Assembly: GCA_903953565.1 (NCBI GenBank)
Contig: CAJBKE010000052.1
Location: 124,001 to 188,000, forward strand
Source: an uncultured Verrucomicrobiota bacterium
Lineage (GTDB): Bacteria > Verrucomicrobiota > Verrucomicrobiia > Chthoniobacterales > JACTMZ01
DNA length: 64,000 bases
Direction of reading: 5' to 3'
A program made the position numbers and the translations under genes. The notes under the pieces are model-generated. The model made no database searches, was not told the DNA's origin, and saw only the letters and a program-made list of their open reading frames with translations. Positions 11,725-20,572 of this stretch are shown one piece after another; the stretch's first letter is position 1, and each line of letters starts with the position of its first letter.

Positions 11725-14700
11725 TTACTCCCGCATCTTGAGCAGGAGATCGCCGGCATCGACGGCGTCGCCGGCGGCCACGAAAAGTTCCTCGATCGTG
11801 CCGTCGCACGGCGCGTAGATCGTGGTCTGCATCTTCATCGCTTCCATGGTGAGGATCTTGTCTCCCTTGGCCACTTTGGAGCCGTTTCCGTGATCGAGGT
11901 TGGTCACCATGCCGGGGATGGGTGCACCGATTTCCAGCGGCTTCGATGCATCGGCTTTGCGGCGGGACTTCTTCGTGGTCTGCAGCGATTTGTCCGTGAT
12001 GGTGACTTCGCGCGGCATGCCGTTGAGTTCGAAGAAGACAACGCGATAGCCGTCTTTGTCGGGCGCACCGATATTGATCAGTTTGATGAAAAGCGTTTTG
12101 CCCTGCTCGATTTCCACCGCAATTTCCTCGCCGGGTTTGAGTCCGTAGAAAAAGGCCGGGGTGGGAAGGACGCTGACGTCGCCGTATTCGCGCTCGAATT
12201 TGGTGAAGGCCCCGAAGACATCCGGATACATCAGGTGGCTGTAGAGCTCGTCCTCGTCGGGCGCGTGCTTGAGCTTTGCCGCAAGTTCCTTGCGCACGGC
12301 GGGGAGGCTGACCTTCGCGGCGCGTGCCGACTTGGCTTTTGCTTTGCCGAGGACGGCTTTGACCACGTCCTTCGGCCATCCGCCGATGGGTTCGCCCAAT
12401 CCGCCGGCCAGCATGTCTTTGACCGATTCGGGAAAGGGAGTGCCGGGCGGGAGGTTGGGCACGTCGGCTGGTTTGATGCCGCGGGTGAACAGGAAAAGTG
12501 CCATGTCGCCGACCACTTTGCTCGAGGGGGTCACTTTGACGATGTCGCCGAAGAGCTGGTTGACCTCGGCGTAGCAGCGCGCGATTTCCGGCCAACGGTG
12601 ACCGAGGCCCATCGAGGCAGCTTGCTCCTTGAGATTGGTGAATTGGCCACCGGGCATTTCGTGCAAATAAACCTCGGCGCTCCCGGTGCGCGGTGAGGTG
12701 TCGAATGGTGAGTAGAACGTGCGGACCTGTTCCCAGTAGTCGGCAAATTCGTTCAGCGCATCGAGGTCGAGTCCGCTGTCATGCGGCGTGTGCTGCAGCG
12801 CGGCGACGAGGCTGTTGAGGTTGGGCTGCGAGGTGGAACCGGACATCGAACTGATGGCGGAATCAACGATGTCCGCCCCGGATTCGATCGCGGCGAGGAC
12901 GGAAGCTGCATTCACTCCGCTGGTGTCGTGGGTGTGGAAATGAAGCGGCAGGTCGGTTTCGTTGCGCAGGGCTTTGAGCAAAGCGCGGGCCGCGAACGGG
13001 CGGCAGAGTCCGGCCATGTCCTTGATGGCAATGAAGTGCGCGCCCATTTTTTCCAGCTCCTTGGCCAGCTTGACGTAATACTTGAGCGTATACTTGCTGC
13101 GCTGCGGATCGAGGATGTCACCGGTGTAGCAAATGGTGCCTTCGCAGACGGCCTTGGTCTCGCGCACGGCTTCCATGGCCGCGCGCATGTTCGAGAGGTC
13201 GTTGAGCGAGTCGAAGACGCGGAAAATATCCATTCCGCTTTCGGCCGCATGGCGGACAAAACCAGCCACGACATTCGGCGGATAATTCGAATACCCCACG
13301 GCATTGGAGCCGCGGAAAAGCATCTGGAAGCAAATGTTGGGGACTTTTTCGCGCAGGGCGCGGAGACGTTCCCACGGATCCTCGCGCAGGAACCGCATGG
13401 CGGCGTCGAAGGTTGCACCACCCCACATTTCGAGACTGAACAACTGGGGCGTGCGGCGGGCCACGGCGTCGGCCACGAGCAGCATGTCATGCGTGCGCAC
13501 GCGGGTGGCGAGCAGCGACTGGTGCGCGTCGCGGAAGGTGGTGTCGGTGAAAAGTGCGCGCTTTTGTTTGCGCGTCCACTCGGCGAATTTCTCCGGTCCG
13601 AGTTCGAGCAATTGCTGACGCGTCCCGGCGGGAGGATCGATCCGCAGGTCGACCTTCGGACGCGGGGCGGGAGCTGGGCGGACGGAAGGACGGTAGCCTT
13701 TGCTCTCTGCGTTGCCGTTGATGGTCACATCGGCGAGGAAGTGGAGAAGTTTTGTCGCGCGATCGCGGCGCGGCTTGAATTCGAAAAGAGCTGGGGTCTT
13801 GTCGATGAATGTCGTGGTGGCATCACCGTCGCGGAAGACGGGATGCGTGATAACATTCTCGAGGAAGGGCATGTTGGTTTTGACCCCGCGGATGCGGAAT
13901 TCGCGCAGGGCCCGGCTCATGCGGTCGAGGGCGGTCGGAAACGTGCGACCGGAGGTGGTGATCTTGACCAGCAGGGAATCGTAGTAGGGAGTGATCGTGC
14001 TGCCGGTCGTGCCCATCCCGGAGTCGAGGCGCACGCCGAATCCCGCGGAACTGCGGTAGGTGACGATCTTGCCGTAGTTGGGCGTGAAATTGTTCGCCGG
14101 GTCCTCCGTGGTGACGCGGCACTGCACGGCGTAGCCGTTGCGCGGCACGGCATCCTGGGCGGGCAGCGCCAACTCGGGGCCGTGCAGGTGCGCGCCCGCA
14201 GCGACGAGAATCTGTGCCCCCACGAGGTCGATGCCGGTGATCTGCTCGGTCACGGTGTGCTCGACCTGGATGCGGGGGTTCATCTCGATGAAGAACCATT
14301 CGTGGCGGTCGTAGTCGTAGAGGAATTCGACCGTGCCGGCGTTGTTGTAGCTGATGCCTTTGGCGATCTTCACCGCGGCGTCGCAGAGTTCGACACGGAT
14401 GTCGTCGGGCAAATTGATGGAGGGCGCGACTTCCACCACTTTTTGGTGACGGCGTTGCACCGAGCAGTCGCGTTCGTGCAAATGGAGAACGCCGCCGTGC
14501 GAATCGCCGAGGATCTGCACTTCGATGTGTTTGGCCCGCGGGATGTATTTCTCGAGGAAGACGGCGGGATTGCCGAAGGCGCGTCCGGCTTCGCTGCGCG
14601 CTTCGTCGAGAAGCGGGACGAGATCGCTTTCTTTCCGCACCACGCGCATGCCGCGTCCGCCGCCGCCGAAGGCCGCTTTGATGATGAGAGGAAAACCGAT

Positions 14701-15204
14701 TTTCTTGGCCACGCGCAGGGCTTCGGCGCGCTCGGTCACCGGTTCCTCCGTGCCGGGGAGGACAGGAACACCGAGTTTGATCGCGAGGGCGCGGGCGGCG
14801 GTTTTGTCGCCCATCATTTCGAGCAGTTCAGGTCGCGGACCGACAAAGATGATGCCGGCCTCCCCGCAGGCGCGGGCGAATTGGGCGTTCTCGGAGAGGA
14901 AGCCGTAACCCGGATGGATCATGTCCACCCCGCGCTCGCGGGCCAGTCCCACGATGCTCTCGATATCGAGGTAAGCTCCGACTGGACCTTTGCCGTGGCC
15001 GACCGCGTAGGCTTCGTCCGCTTTGAATCGGTGGATGGAAAACCGGTCTTCCTCCGCGTAGACCGCGACCGTGCGCATGCCGAGTTCGGTGGCGGCACGG
15101 AAGGCGCGGATGGCGATCTCGCTGCGGTTGGCGGCGAGAAGGGTGCGTCCGGCCACGTCAATGGAGGCGGGTGTCGTCGTGGATTTCGGGGGCGATTTCG
15201 GCAT
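11725..15204 (-). CDS. pyc: pyruvate carboxylase
   Basis: A 1159-aa single-chain biotin enzyme that makes oxaloacetate from pyruvate, bicarbonate and ATP. The order is standard: biotin carboxylase domain (start LLAANRSEIAIRAF, ATP loop AAFGGGGRGMRVV, active site IEMNPRIQVEHTVTEQ), carboxyltransferase domain from about residue 550 (TFRDAHQSLLATRVR), then the biotin carrier domain with the biotinylated lysine at about 1124 (MEAMKMQT). A GC-rich hairpin (15215-15229) lies in the leader just before the ATG. This is the likely anaplerotic enzyme. It sits beside carbonic anhydrase and SbtA, which can supply its bicarbonate. Confidence 0.97.
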   Translation of the reverse strand: MPKSPPKSTTTPASIDVAGRTLLAANRSEIAIRAFRAATELGMRTVAVYAEEDRFSIHRFKADEAYAVGHGKGPVGAYLDIESIVGLARERGVDMIHPGYGFLSENAQFARACGEAGIIFVGPRPELLEMMGDKTAARALAIKLGVPVLPGTEEPVTERAEALRVAKKIGFPLIIKAAFGGGGRGMRVVRKESDLVPLLDEARSEAGRAFGNPAVFLEKYIPRAKHIEVQILGDSHGGVLHLHERDCSVQRRHQKVVEVAPSINLPDDIRVELCDAAVKIAKGISYNNAGTVEFLYDYDRHEWFFIEMNPRIQVEHTVTEQITGIDLVGAQILVAAGAHLHGPELALPAQDAVPRNGYAVQCRVTTEDPANNFTPNYGKIVTYRSSAGFGVRLDSGMGTTGSTITPYYDSLLVKITTSGRTFPTALDRMSRALREFRIRGVKTNMPFLENVITHPVFRDGDATTTFIDKTPALFEFKPRRDRATKLLHFLADVTINGNAESKGYRPSVRPAPAPRPKVDLRIDPPAGTRQQLLELGPEKFAEWTRKQKRALFTDTTFRDAHQSLLATRVRTHDMLLVADAVARRTPQLFSLEMWGGATFDAAMRFLREDPWERLRALREKVPNICFQMLFRGSNAVGYSNYPPNVVAGFVRHAAESGMDIFRVFDSLNDLSNMRAAMEAVRETKAVCEGTICYTGDILDPQRSKYTLKYYVKLAKELEKMGAHFIAIKDMAGLCRPFAARALLKALRNETDLPLHFHTHDTSGVNAASVLAAIESGADIVDSAISSMSGSTSQPNLNSLVAALQHTPHDSGLDLDALNEFADYWEQVRTFYSPFDTSPRTGSAEVYLHEMPGGQFTNLKEQAASMGLGHRWPEIARCYAEVNQLFGDIVKVTPSSKVVGDMALFLFTRGIKPADVPNLPPGTPFPESVKDMLAGGLGEPIGGWPKDVVKAVLGKAKAKSARAAKVSLPAVRKELAAKLKHAPDEDELYSHLMYPDVFGAFTKFEREYGDVSVLPTPAFFYGLKPGEEIAVEIEQGKTLFIKLINIGAPDKDGYRVVFFELNGMPREVTITDKSLQTTKKSRRKADASKPLEIGAPIPGMVTNLDHGNGSKVAKGDKILTMEAMKMQTTIYAPCDGTIEELFVAAGDAVDAGDLLLKMRE

Positions 15205-15359
15205 TTATGGAGCGGGGCCGTCGCGGCCCGTGCGGGACCCTAATAAAGAAGGGAAGAGGGATAAAGCACTCTTCGGGCGACTGGCGCCGAAATTTCTCCC
15301 GAACCAAGGCTGCCGGTCTTGTCCGCGGGAGGATGTTGATTTAATCAAGGTCAGTCCTC

Positions 15360-15869
15360 ATGGGAAAAGTCATGAAAAAGAACAAGCCGCTGGTCGGGGT
15401 TATCATGGGCAGCAAATCCGATTGGAGCACGATGCGGCATGCAGCCGAGATGTTGACCAAGCTCGGTATCGCCCACGAAACACGCGTGGTCTCGGCCCAT
15501 CGCACGCCGGACCTCATGGCGTCCTACGCCAAGAAAGCTCGCGGTCGTGGACTTATGGTGATCATTGCCGGGGCGGGGGGTGCGGCGCACTTGCCGGGCA
15601 TGGTGGCGGCGCATACCGATTTGCCTGTGCTCGGGGTGCCGGTGAAGAGCCGCGCGCTGCAGGGCATCGATTCGATTCTTTCCGTGGCCCAGATGCCGGC
15701 GGGGATTCCGGTCGGCACTCTGGCCATCGGCGATCCCGGTGCGACCAATGCGGCGCTGCTCGCCGCGTCCATTCTTTCGCTTTCCGATGCGAAAATCCGC
15801 AAGGCTCTGGAAGGATTCCGCGCGCGGCAGACCCAGGCAGTGCTCGAAGCGGGTCGGTTGCCGTCATGA
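15360..15869 (+). CDS. purE: N5-carboxyaminoimidazole ribonucleotide mutase PurE
   Basis: A 169-aa enzyme that converts N5-CAIR to CAIR in purine synthesis. It shows [14 protein letters not shown] near the start, the catalytic-loop segment [11 protein letters not shown] and the [13 protein letters not shown] motif, all characteristic of class I PurE. The ATG at 15360 was kept; an ATG at 15372 (MKKNKPLVG) is equally plausible. The stop overlaps purK by four bases (ATGA). The promoter lies in the 155-base divergent gap from pyruvate carboxylase. Confidence 0.96.
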   Translation: MGKVMKKNKPLVGVIMGSKSDWSTMRHAAEMLTKLGIAHETRVVSAHRTPDLMASYAKKARGRGLMVIIAGAGGAAHLPGMVAAHTDLPVLGVPVKSRALQGIDSILSVAQMPAGIPVGTLAIGDPGATNAALLAASILSLSDAKIRKALEGFRARQTQAVLEAGRLPS

Positions 15870-17029
15870 GCCGCGCCTTCGATCCCGGCAGCCGAATTGG
15901 CTTGATGGGCGGTGGTCAGCTCGGACGCATGTTCATTCTGGCCGCACGCAGCATGGGCTACCGCGTGCATGTTTTTGTGCCGGAAAAACATTCGCCGGCC
16001 GGGCAGTTGGCCGACTTGGAAATGTCGCGCGACTACCTCGACAAAGCAGCGGTGCGGGAATTCGCCGGCGGCGTGGACGTGCTGACCTTCGAGTTCGAAA
16101 ACATTCCGCGCCAGACCGTGGAGTGGGCCGCGGAGCATTGCGAAGTGAGACCGCGCGGGGAAATTCTCCACACCACGCAAAACCGGATCCGCGAGAAAGA
16201 GTTTCTCGAGGCCAGCGGGACTCCTTTGCCCGCATGGGCATCCGTTTGCACCGCCGAAGACCTCCCGGTCGCGTTGGCTCGCATCGGATATCCATCCATT
16301 TTGAAGACAGCGTCGTTCGGCTACGACGGCAAAGGGCAGAAGCAGCTCAAGTCGGTCGAAGATACGCGTAACCTTGACCTCGGGGCCGGTCCTTTTGTTC
16401 TCGAGGCCAAAGTGCCTTTTGTCATGGAGATCTCCGTGGTGGTGGCGCGCGGTGCGGATGGCCGAACGGCCTGCTATCCGGTCTGCGAGAACATCCACCG
16501 CAACCATATTTTGGATGCCACGGTTGTCCCCGCCCGCGTGGCACCGGATGTCGCGGAGCGTGCCACCGGGTTGGCGCGCCGTATCGCCGAGCGTCTGGAT
16601 CTTGTCGGCGTGATGGCCGTGGAAATGTTCCTGCTCGCCGACGGATCTATATTGGTCAACGAGTTGGCGCCGCGCCCTCACAACTCGGGTCACTTTTCGA
16701 TCGATGCCTGCGTGACCAGCCAGTTCGAGCAGCAACTGCGCGCAGTCTGCGGTCTGCCTCTCGGGGCGCCCGACCTGCTGCGTTCGTGCGCCATGGCGAA
16801 TTTGCTCGGCGACCTCTGGGCCGGCGGAGAACCGGACTGGGCGGCTGCGGCGGCTTGCGGCGAAGTGAAGATCCATCTCTACGGCAAAGCCGAACCACGC
16901 CCCGGACGCAAAATGGGTCACCTCACCGCGTTCGGCGCCACGCCCGACGAGGCACTGGCCCGGGTCATCGCGGCGCGGGATGCACTGCAGAAGAATGGAA
17001 ACGGCGTCCGCGCCGCTGCAAAAGACTGA
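15866..17029 (+). CDS. purK: 5-(carboxyamino)imidazole ribonucleotide synthase PurK
   Basis: A 387-aa ATP-grasp enzyme that carboxylates AIR with bicarbonate and ATP to give N5-CAIR, the substrate of PurE. It begins [13 protein letters not shown] and contains FEFENIP, the glycine-rich ATP-grasp loop FGYDGKGQ, and the metal-binding segment [12 protein letters not shown]. The ATG at 15866 overlaps the purE stop (ATGA), which fixes the start against the longer open frame. purE-purK form a two-gene operon. Like its neighbour pyruvate carboxylase, PurK consumes bicarbonate. Confidence 0.96.
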   Translation: MSRAFDPGSRIGLMGGGQLGRMFILAARSMGYRVHVFVPEKHSPAGQLADLEMSRDYLDKAAVREFAGGVDVLTFEFENIPRQTVEWAAEHCEVRPRGEILHTTQNRIREKEFLEASGTPLPAWASVCTAEDLPVALARIGYPSILKTASFGYDGKGQKQLKSVEDTRNLDLGAGPFVLEAKVPFVMEISVVVARGADGRTACYPVCENIHRNHILDATVVPARVAPDVAERATGLARRIAERLDLVGVMAVEMFLLADGSILVNELAPRPHNSGHFSIDACVTSQFEQQLRAVCGLPLGAPDLLRSCAMANLLGDLWAGGEPDWAAAAACGEVKIHLYGKAEPRPGRKMGHLTAFGATPDEALARVIAARDALQKNGNGVRAAAKD

Positions 17030-17097
17030 CCTAGCTGGGGGGGAGCGCGTCAGGGATGGCACATTTCGTGCTCATCCGGTAAGTTTTACGTCCCCTG

Positions 17098-18558
17098 ATG
17101 TCTTCGCTCTTCGCCAATTATGCCCCCGGTGATTTCTTCGATGAGATGTTCTCCGCGCCGGGCGAGGTGCGTCCGCATTACCAGCTTCTGCTGGAGCGGG
17201 CGGAGGGCCTCTCGGTCGATGACTTCAACCGTAAGCGTCAGATTGCCGAGCGGGCTTACTTGAACCAGGGGATCACTTTCACCGTCTACAACGACAAGCA
17301 GGAAGGCACCGAGCGCATTTTTCCTTTCGACCTCGTGCCGCGCATCATTCCGGGCGACGAGTGGCTGCACATCGAGCGCGGATTGAAACAGCGTTTGACC
17401 GCACTGAATGCTTTCCTTCACGACATCTACCACGAGCAGCGCATCGTGAAGGAGGGGGTCATCCCGGAGGAAATCATTCGCAGCGCGAAGCATTTTCGTC
17501 CGGAATTCGCGGGCTTCGATGTTCCGAAAAACATCTACATCCATGTCTGCGGCACGGACCTGATCCGCGACCGCGACGGGCGTTACCTCGTGCTTGAAGA
17601 CAACGCCCGGTGTCCGTCCGGCGTCTCCTACGTGTTGGAGAGCCGCATGACCATGAAGCGGGTCTTCCCGCAACTCTTCGCGCGTTACGGGGTGCGTCCG
17701 GTCGACCGCTACGCGCAGGATCTCCTCGATGTGCTCCACCACGTGGCCCCGGCTTCGGCGGCGGGTGATCCGACCACGGTGCTGCTCACCCCCGGCATCT
17801 ACAATTCGGCTTACTTCGAGCATTCCTTCCTCGCTCGTTCCATGGGCATAGAGATCGTGACCGGAGCGGATCTCGTGGTGCAGAACGACCGCGTCTACAT
17901 GAAGACGACCAAGGGGTTGAAGCCTGTTCACGTCATTTACCGCCGCATCGACGATGACTTCCTCGATCCGAAAGTCTTCCGGCCGGATTCGCTCCTCGGT
18001 GTGCCGGGTTTGGTCGAGGCCTATCGCAAAGGCAATGTGAGTCTGGCCAACTCAATCGGCACCGGCGTGGCCGACGACAAAGTCGTCTATTATTACGTGC
18101 CGGCCATGATCAAATTCTACCTCGGCGAGGAGGCTATCCTCCCCAACGTGGAAACTTTTCTCTCCGCGGTGGAATCCGACCGGAAATACATCCTGGAAAA
18201 TCTGGAAAACCTCGTGGTCAAGTCGGCCAACGAGAGCGGCGGTTACGGCATGCTCATCGGACCGCGCGCCTCGAAGGAAGAGATTGCACATTTCCGCGCG
18301 TTGATCACGGCCGACCCGCGCAATTTCGTGGCCCAGCCCGTCATCTCGCTATCGCGCTCGCCTGCGTGGTGCGATGGATCAATGCAGGGGCGGCACATCG
18401 ATTTGCGTCCTTTCATCCTTTGCGGCGAGGAAGTGCGCATCGTTCCTGGGGGGCTGACCCGCGTGGCCATGCGGGAAGGTTCTTTGGTGGTCAACTCCTC
18501 CCAAGGAGGGGGGAGCAAGGATACCTGGGTGCTGGATGGAAGGAGCACGTCATGCTGA
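17098..18558 (+). CDS. circularly permuted ATP-grasp protein
   Basis: A 486-aa protein of the circularly permuted ATP-grasp family (CP_ATPgrasp_1, formerly DUF404/DUF407). Visible features are [22 protein letters not shown], a [20 protein letters not shown] segment carrying the metal-binding acid and Asn, and [18 protein letters not shown] near the C-terminus, a probable nucleotide loop. The family is predicted to form amide bonds, possibly on peptides; no substrate is established to my knowledge. The downstream alpha-E gene overlaps by 7 bases and is the standard partner. Transglutaminase-like and protease genes that often join this pair are absent here. Confidence 0.9.
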   Translation: MSSLFANYAPGDFFDEMFSAPGEVRPHYQLLLERAEGLSVDDFNRKRQIAERAYLNQGITFTVYNDKQEGTERIFPFDLVPRIIPGDEWLHIERGLKQRLTALNAFLHDIYHEQRIVKEGVIPEEIIRSAKHFRPEFAGFDVPKNIYIHVCGTDLIRDRDGRYLVLEDNARCPSGVSYVLESRMTMKRVFPQLFARYGVRPVDRYAQDLLDVLHHVAPASAAGDPTTVLLTPGIYNSAYFEHSFLARSMGIEIVTGADLVVQNDRVYMKTTKGLKPVHVIYRRIDDDFLDPKVFRPDSLLGVPGLVEAYRKGNVSLANSIGTGVADDKVVYYYVPAMIKFYLGEEAILPNVETFLSAVESDRKYILENLENLVVKSANESGGYGMLIGPRASKEEIAHFRALITADPRNFVAQPVISLSRSPAWCDGSMQGRHIDLRPFILCGEEVRIVPGGLTRVAMREGSLVVNSSQGGGSKDTWVLDGRSTSC

Positions 18559-19508
18559 GCCGGGTTGGAGACTCCACTTACTGGATGGGCCGCTACATCG
18601 AGCGGGCCGAGAACAATGCGCGCCTGCTCGACGTCAACGTGCAGATGCTGCTCGATTTCGAAAGCCGCCGCGACGAGACCGAGCGGCAGTTTTGGGGTCC
18701 CATCCTCAGCACGCTGGAAGACACCGAGCTGTTCAACGAGTTGCACGGGCAATTCACCGCGGCGGCCGTGCTCGACTACGTGACCTTCGAGCCGCGCAAT
18801 CCGAATTCGATCAGCTCGTGCATCAATTACGCCCGGGAAAATGCCCGAGCGGTGCGCGACCAGATTTCGAGCGAGATGTGGGAGCAGATCAATGCGCTCT
18901 GGCTGTATTTCCGCGACGGTTCGGCGGCCCGCGATTTCCGGGCCAACTCGCACGAATTCTACGACAAAGTCACCTACGCCTCGCAGCGTTTCCAGGGAGT
19001 GACCGATGCGACCATGACCCACGGGGAAGCATGGCGCTTCGTCCAGGCGGGCAAATTTATCGAGCGCGCTGACAGCACGACGCGCATCCTCGATTTGAAA
19101 TACCACATCCTTCTGCCCAGCGGCGAACAGGTGGGCGGCAATGTCGACGTCTCGCAATGGACGTCCTTGCTGCGTTCCTGCAGCGGCATGGAAGCGTATC
19201 TGAAAATCCGCAAAGGCGACGTCACTCCATGGGGTGTGGCCGAATTTCTCATCAGTCACGATGAATTTCCGCGTTCCATCCGCTTTTGTGTGGACCGTCT
19301 CGATGAAGTCCTGCACGACATCGCCTCCGCGGGGGAAGGACGCTTCCGCAACGAGCCCGAGCGACTGTCCGGCCTGCTGCGTTCGCAGTTGGATTACGCC
19401 ACCATCGACGAAGTGTTCCGCAAAGGGCTCCACGAATACCTCGACGGGATCCAGGAACAGCTCATCGAGCTGGATATCGCATTTCTGCGGACCTACTGCG
19501 CTTATTGA
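18552..19508 (+). CDS. alpha-E domain-containing protein
   Basis: An all-helical protein of 318 aa starting [20 protein letters not shown], the signature of the alpha-E (DUF403) family. Further family segments are [17 protein letters not shown] and [19 protein letters not shown]. The ATG at 18552 has an AAGGAG ribosome-binding site and overlaps the ATP-grasp stop, so the two products are made together and probably act together. The biochemical role of alpha-E proteins is unknown; they are predicted partners in peptide or amide-bond synthesis. galE follows 31 bases later. Confidence 0.9.
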   Translation: MLSRVGDSTYWMGRYIERAENNARLLDVNVQMLLDFESRRDETERQFWGPILSTLEDTELFNELHGQFTAAAVLDYVTFEPRNPNSISSCINYARENARAVRDQISSEMWEQINALWLYFRDGSAARDFRANSHEFYDKVTYASQRFQGVTDATMTHGEAWRFVQAGKFIERADSTTRILDLKYHILLPSGEQVGGNVDVSQWTSLLRSCSGMEAYLKIRKGDVTPWGVAEFLISHDEFPRSIRFCVDRLDEVLHDIASAGEGRFRNEPERLSGLLRSQLDYATIDEVFRKGLHEYLDGIQEQLIELDIAFLRTYCAY

Positions 19509-19539
19509 TCGCCGGAGTTCGTTCCGGTATACGGTGTCC

Positions 19540-20511
19540 ATGAAGATTCTGGTCACGGGAGGCGCGGGTTACATCGGGAGCATTTGTGTCGAAGAAATGC
19601 TCAATCGGGGGCATGAAGTCGCCGTCCTCGACAACCTGACCGAAGGTCATCGCTCGGCCGTGGATCCGCGGGCCACATTTTACGAGGCCGATCTTGCCGA
19701 TCGTGTCGCGGTGGGCTTGGCCATGAAGGAGTTTGTGCCGGATGCCGTGATGCATTTTGCGGCCAATGCGCTGGTTGGAGAGTCGATGACCAATCCGTCG
19801 AAGTATTTCCGCAACAACGTGTCCAACGGCGTGAACCTTCTCGATGCCATGGTGGAAAATGGTGTGAAGCGCTTCGTCTTTTCCTCCACCTGCGCCACGT
19901 TCGGCGTTCCCGAGCGCATGCCGATCGATGAAACGCTGCCGCAGTGCCCGATCAATCCCTACGGTGAGTCGAAGCTGATGTTCGAGAAGATCCTGCGGTG
20001 GTATGACGAGATCCACGCTCTCCGCTTCACCGCTTTGCGGTATTTCAACGCGGCCGGCGCTTCGGAGAAATTCGGCGAGCACCACCGGATCGAAACGCAT
20101 CTTATTCCCAATGTGCTCAAAGTCGCGCTGGGTCAAAAGGAGGCGGTCGAAATCTACGGGACGGACTACGAGACGCCGGACGGCACCTGCATCCGGGACT
20201 ACATCCACATTTTGGATCTGGCCGATGCCCACATCCGGGCCCTTGAACGCACGGAAAGCGGATTTTTCAATCTGGGCACGGGCGGGGGGACGTCGGTGCG
20301 CGAGGTGATCGATTGCTGCCGCCGGGTTACGGGTCGTCCCATCCAAGCGGTGGAAAAGCCGCGGCGTCCGGGTGACCCGCCTCGCCTTGTCGCCTCATCC
20401 GAAAAGATCCGCGGCGCGCTGGGCTGGGAACCTCGTTTCCAGAATATCGAAGCCATCGTGCGGAGTGCGTGGTCCTGGCACGTGAAGAACCCTTCCGGCT
20501 ACGGAAACTGA
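19540..20511 (+). CDS. galE: UDP-glucose 4-epimerase GalE
   Basis: A 323-aa extended short-chain dehydrogenase that interconverts UDP-glucose and UDP-galactose using bound NAD. The NAD motif GGAGYIGS is near the N-terminus. The catalytic region reads FSSTCATFG and the Tyr-Lys pair is in NPYGESKL. Further family marks are YFNAAGA and DGTCIRDYIH. The ATG at 19540 begins the Rossmann strand (MKILVTGG). It may supply UDP-galactose for surface polysaccharide, or join galactose use with the alpha-galactosidases far downstream. Confidence 0.94.
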   Translation: MKILVTGGAGYIGSICVEEMLNRGHEVAVLDNLTEGHRSAVDPRATFYEADLADRVAVGLAMKEFVPDAVMHFAANALVGESMTNPSKYFRNNVSNGVNLLDAMVENGVKRFVFSSTCATFGVPERMPIDETLPQCPINPYGESKLMFEKILRWYDEIHALRFTALRYFNAAGASEKFGEHHRIETHLIPNVLKVALGQKEAVEIYGTDYETPDGTCIRDYIHILDLADAHIRALERTESGFFNLGTGGGTSVREVIDCCRRVTGRPIQAVEKPRRPGDPPRLVASSEKIRGALGWEPRFQNIEAIVRSAWSWHVKNPSGYGN

Positions 20512-20572
20512 GCGCCCGGGCACGGGCGACATTTATCTGGCTTCGGCGGTCCGTTTTTTTAGGCTCTGGACG

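Noticed and set aside
15215-15229. GC-rich hairpin in the pyruvate carboxylase leader as a riboswitch
   Set aside because: Only a 6-bp stem with a 3-base loop; too small and simple for a ligand-binding element, though it could affect translation start.
12781-15243. 820-codon plus-strand open frame opposite pyruvate carboxylase
   Set aside because: Same effect: complement of a real gene with all pyruvate carboxylase domains; no ribosome-binding site or motif.
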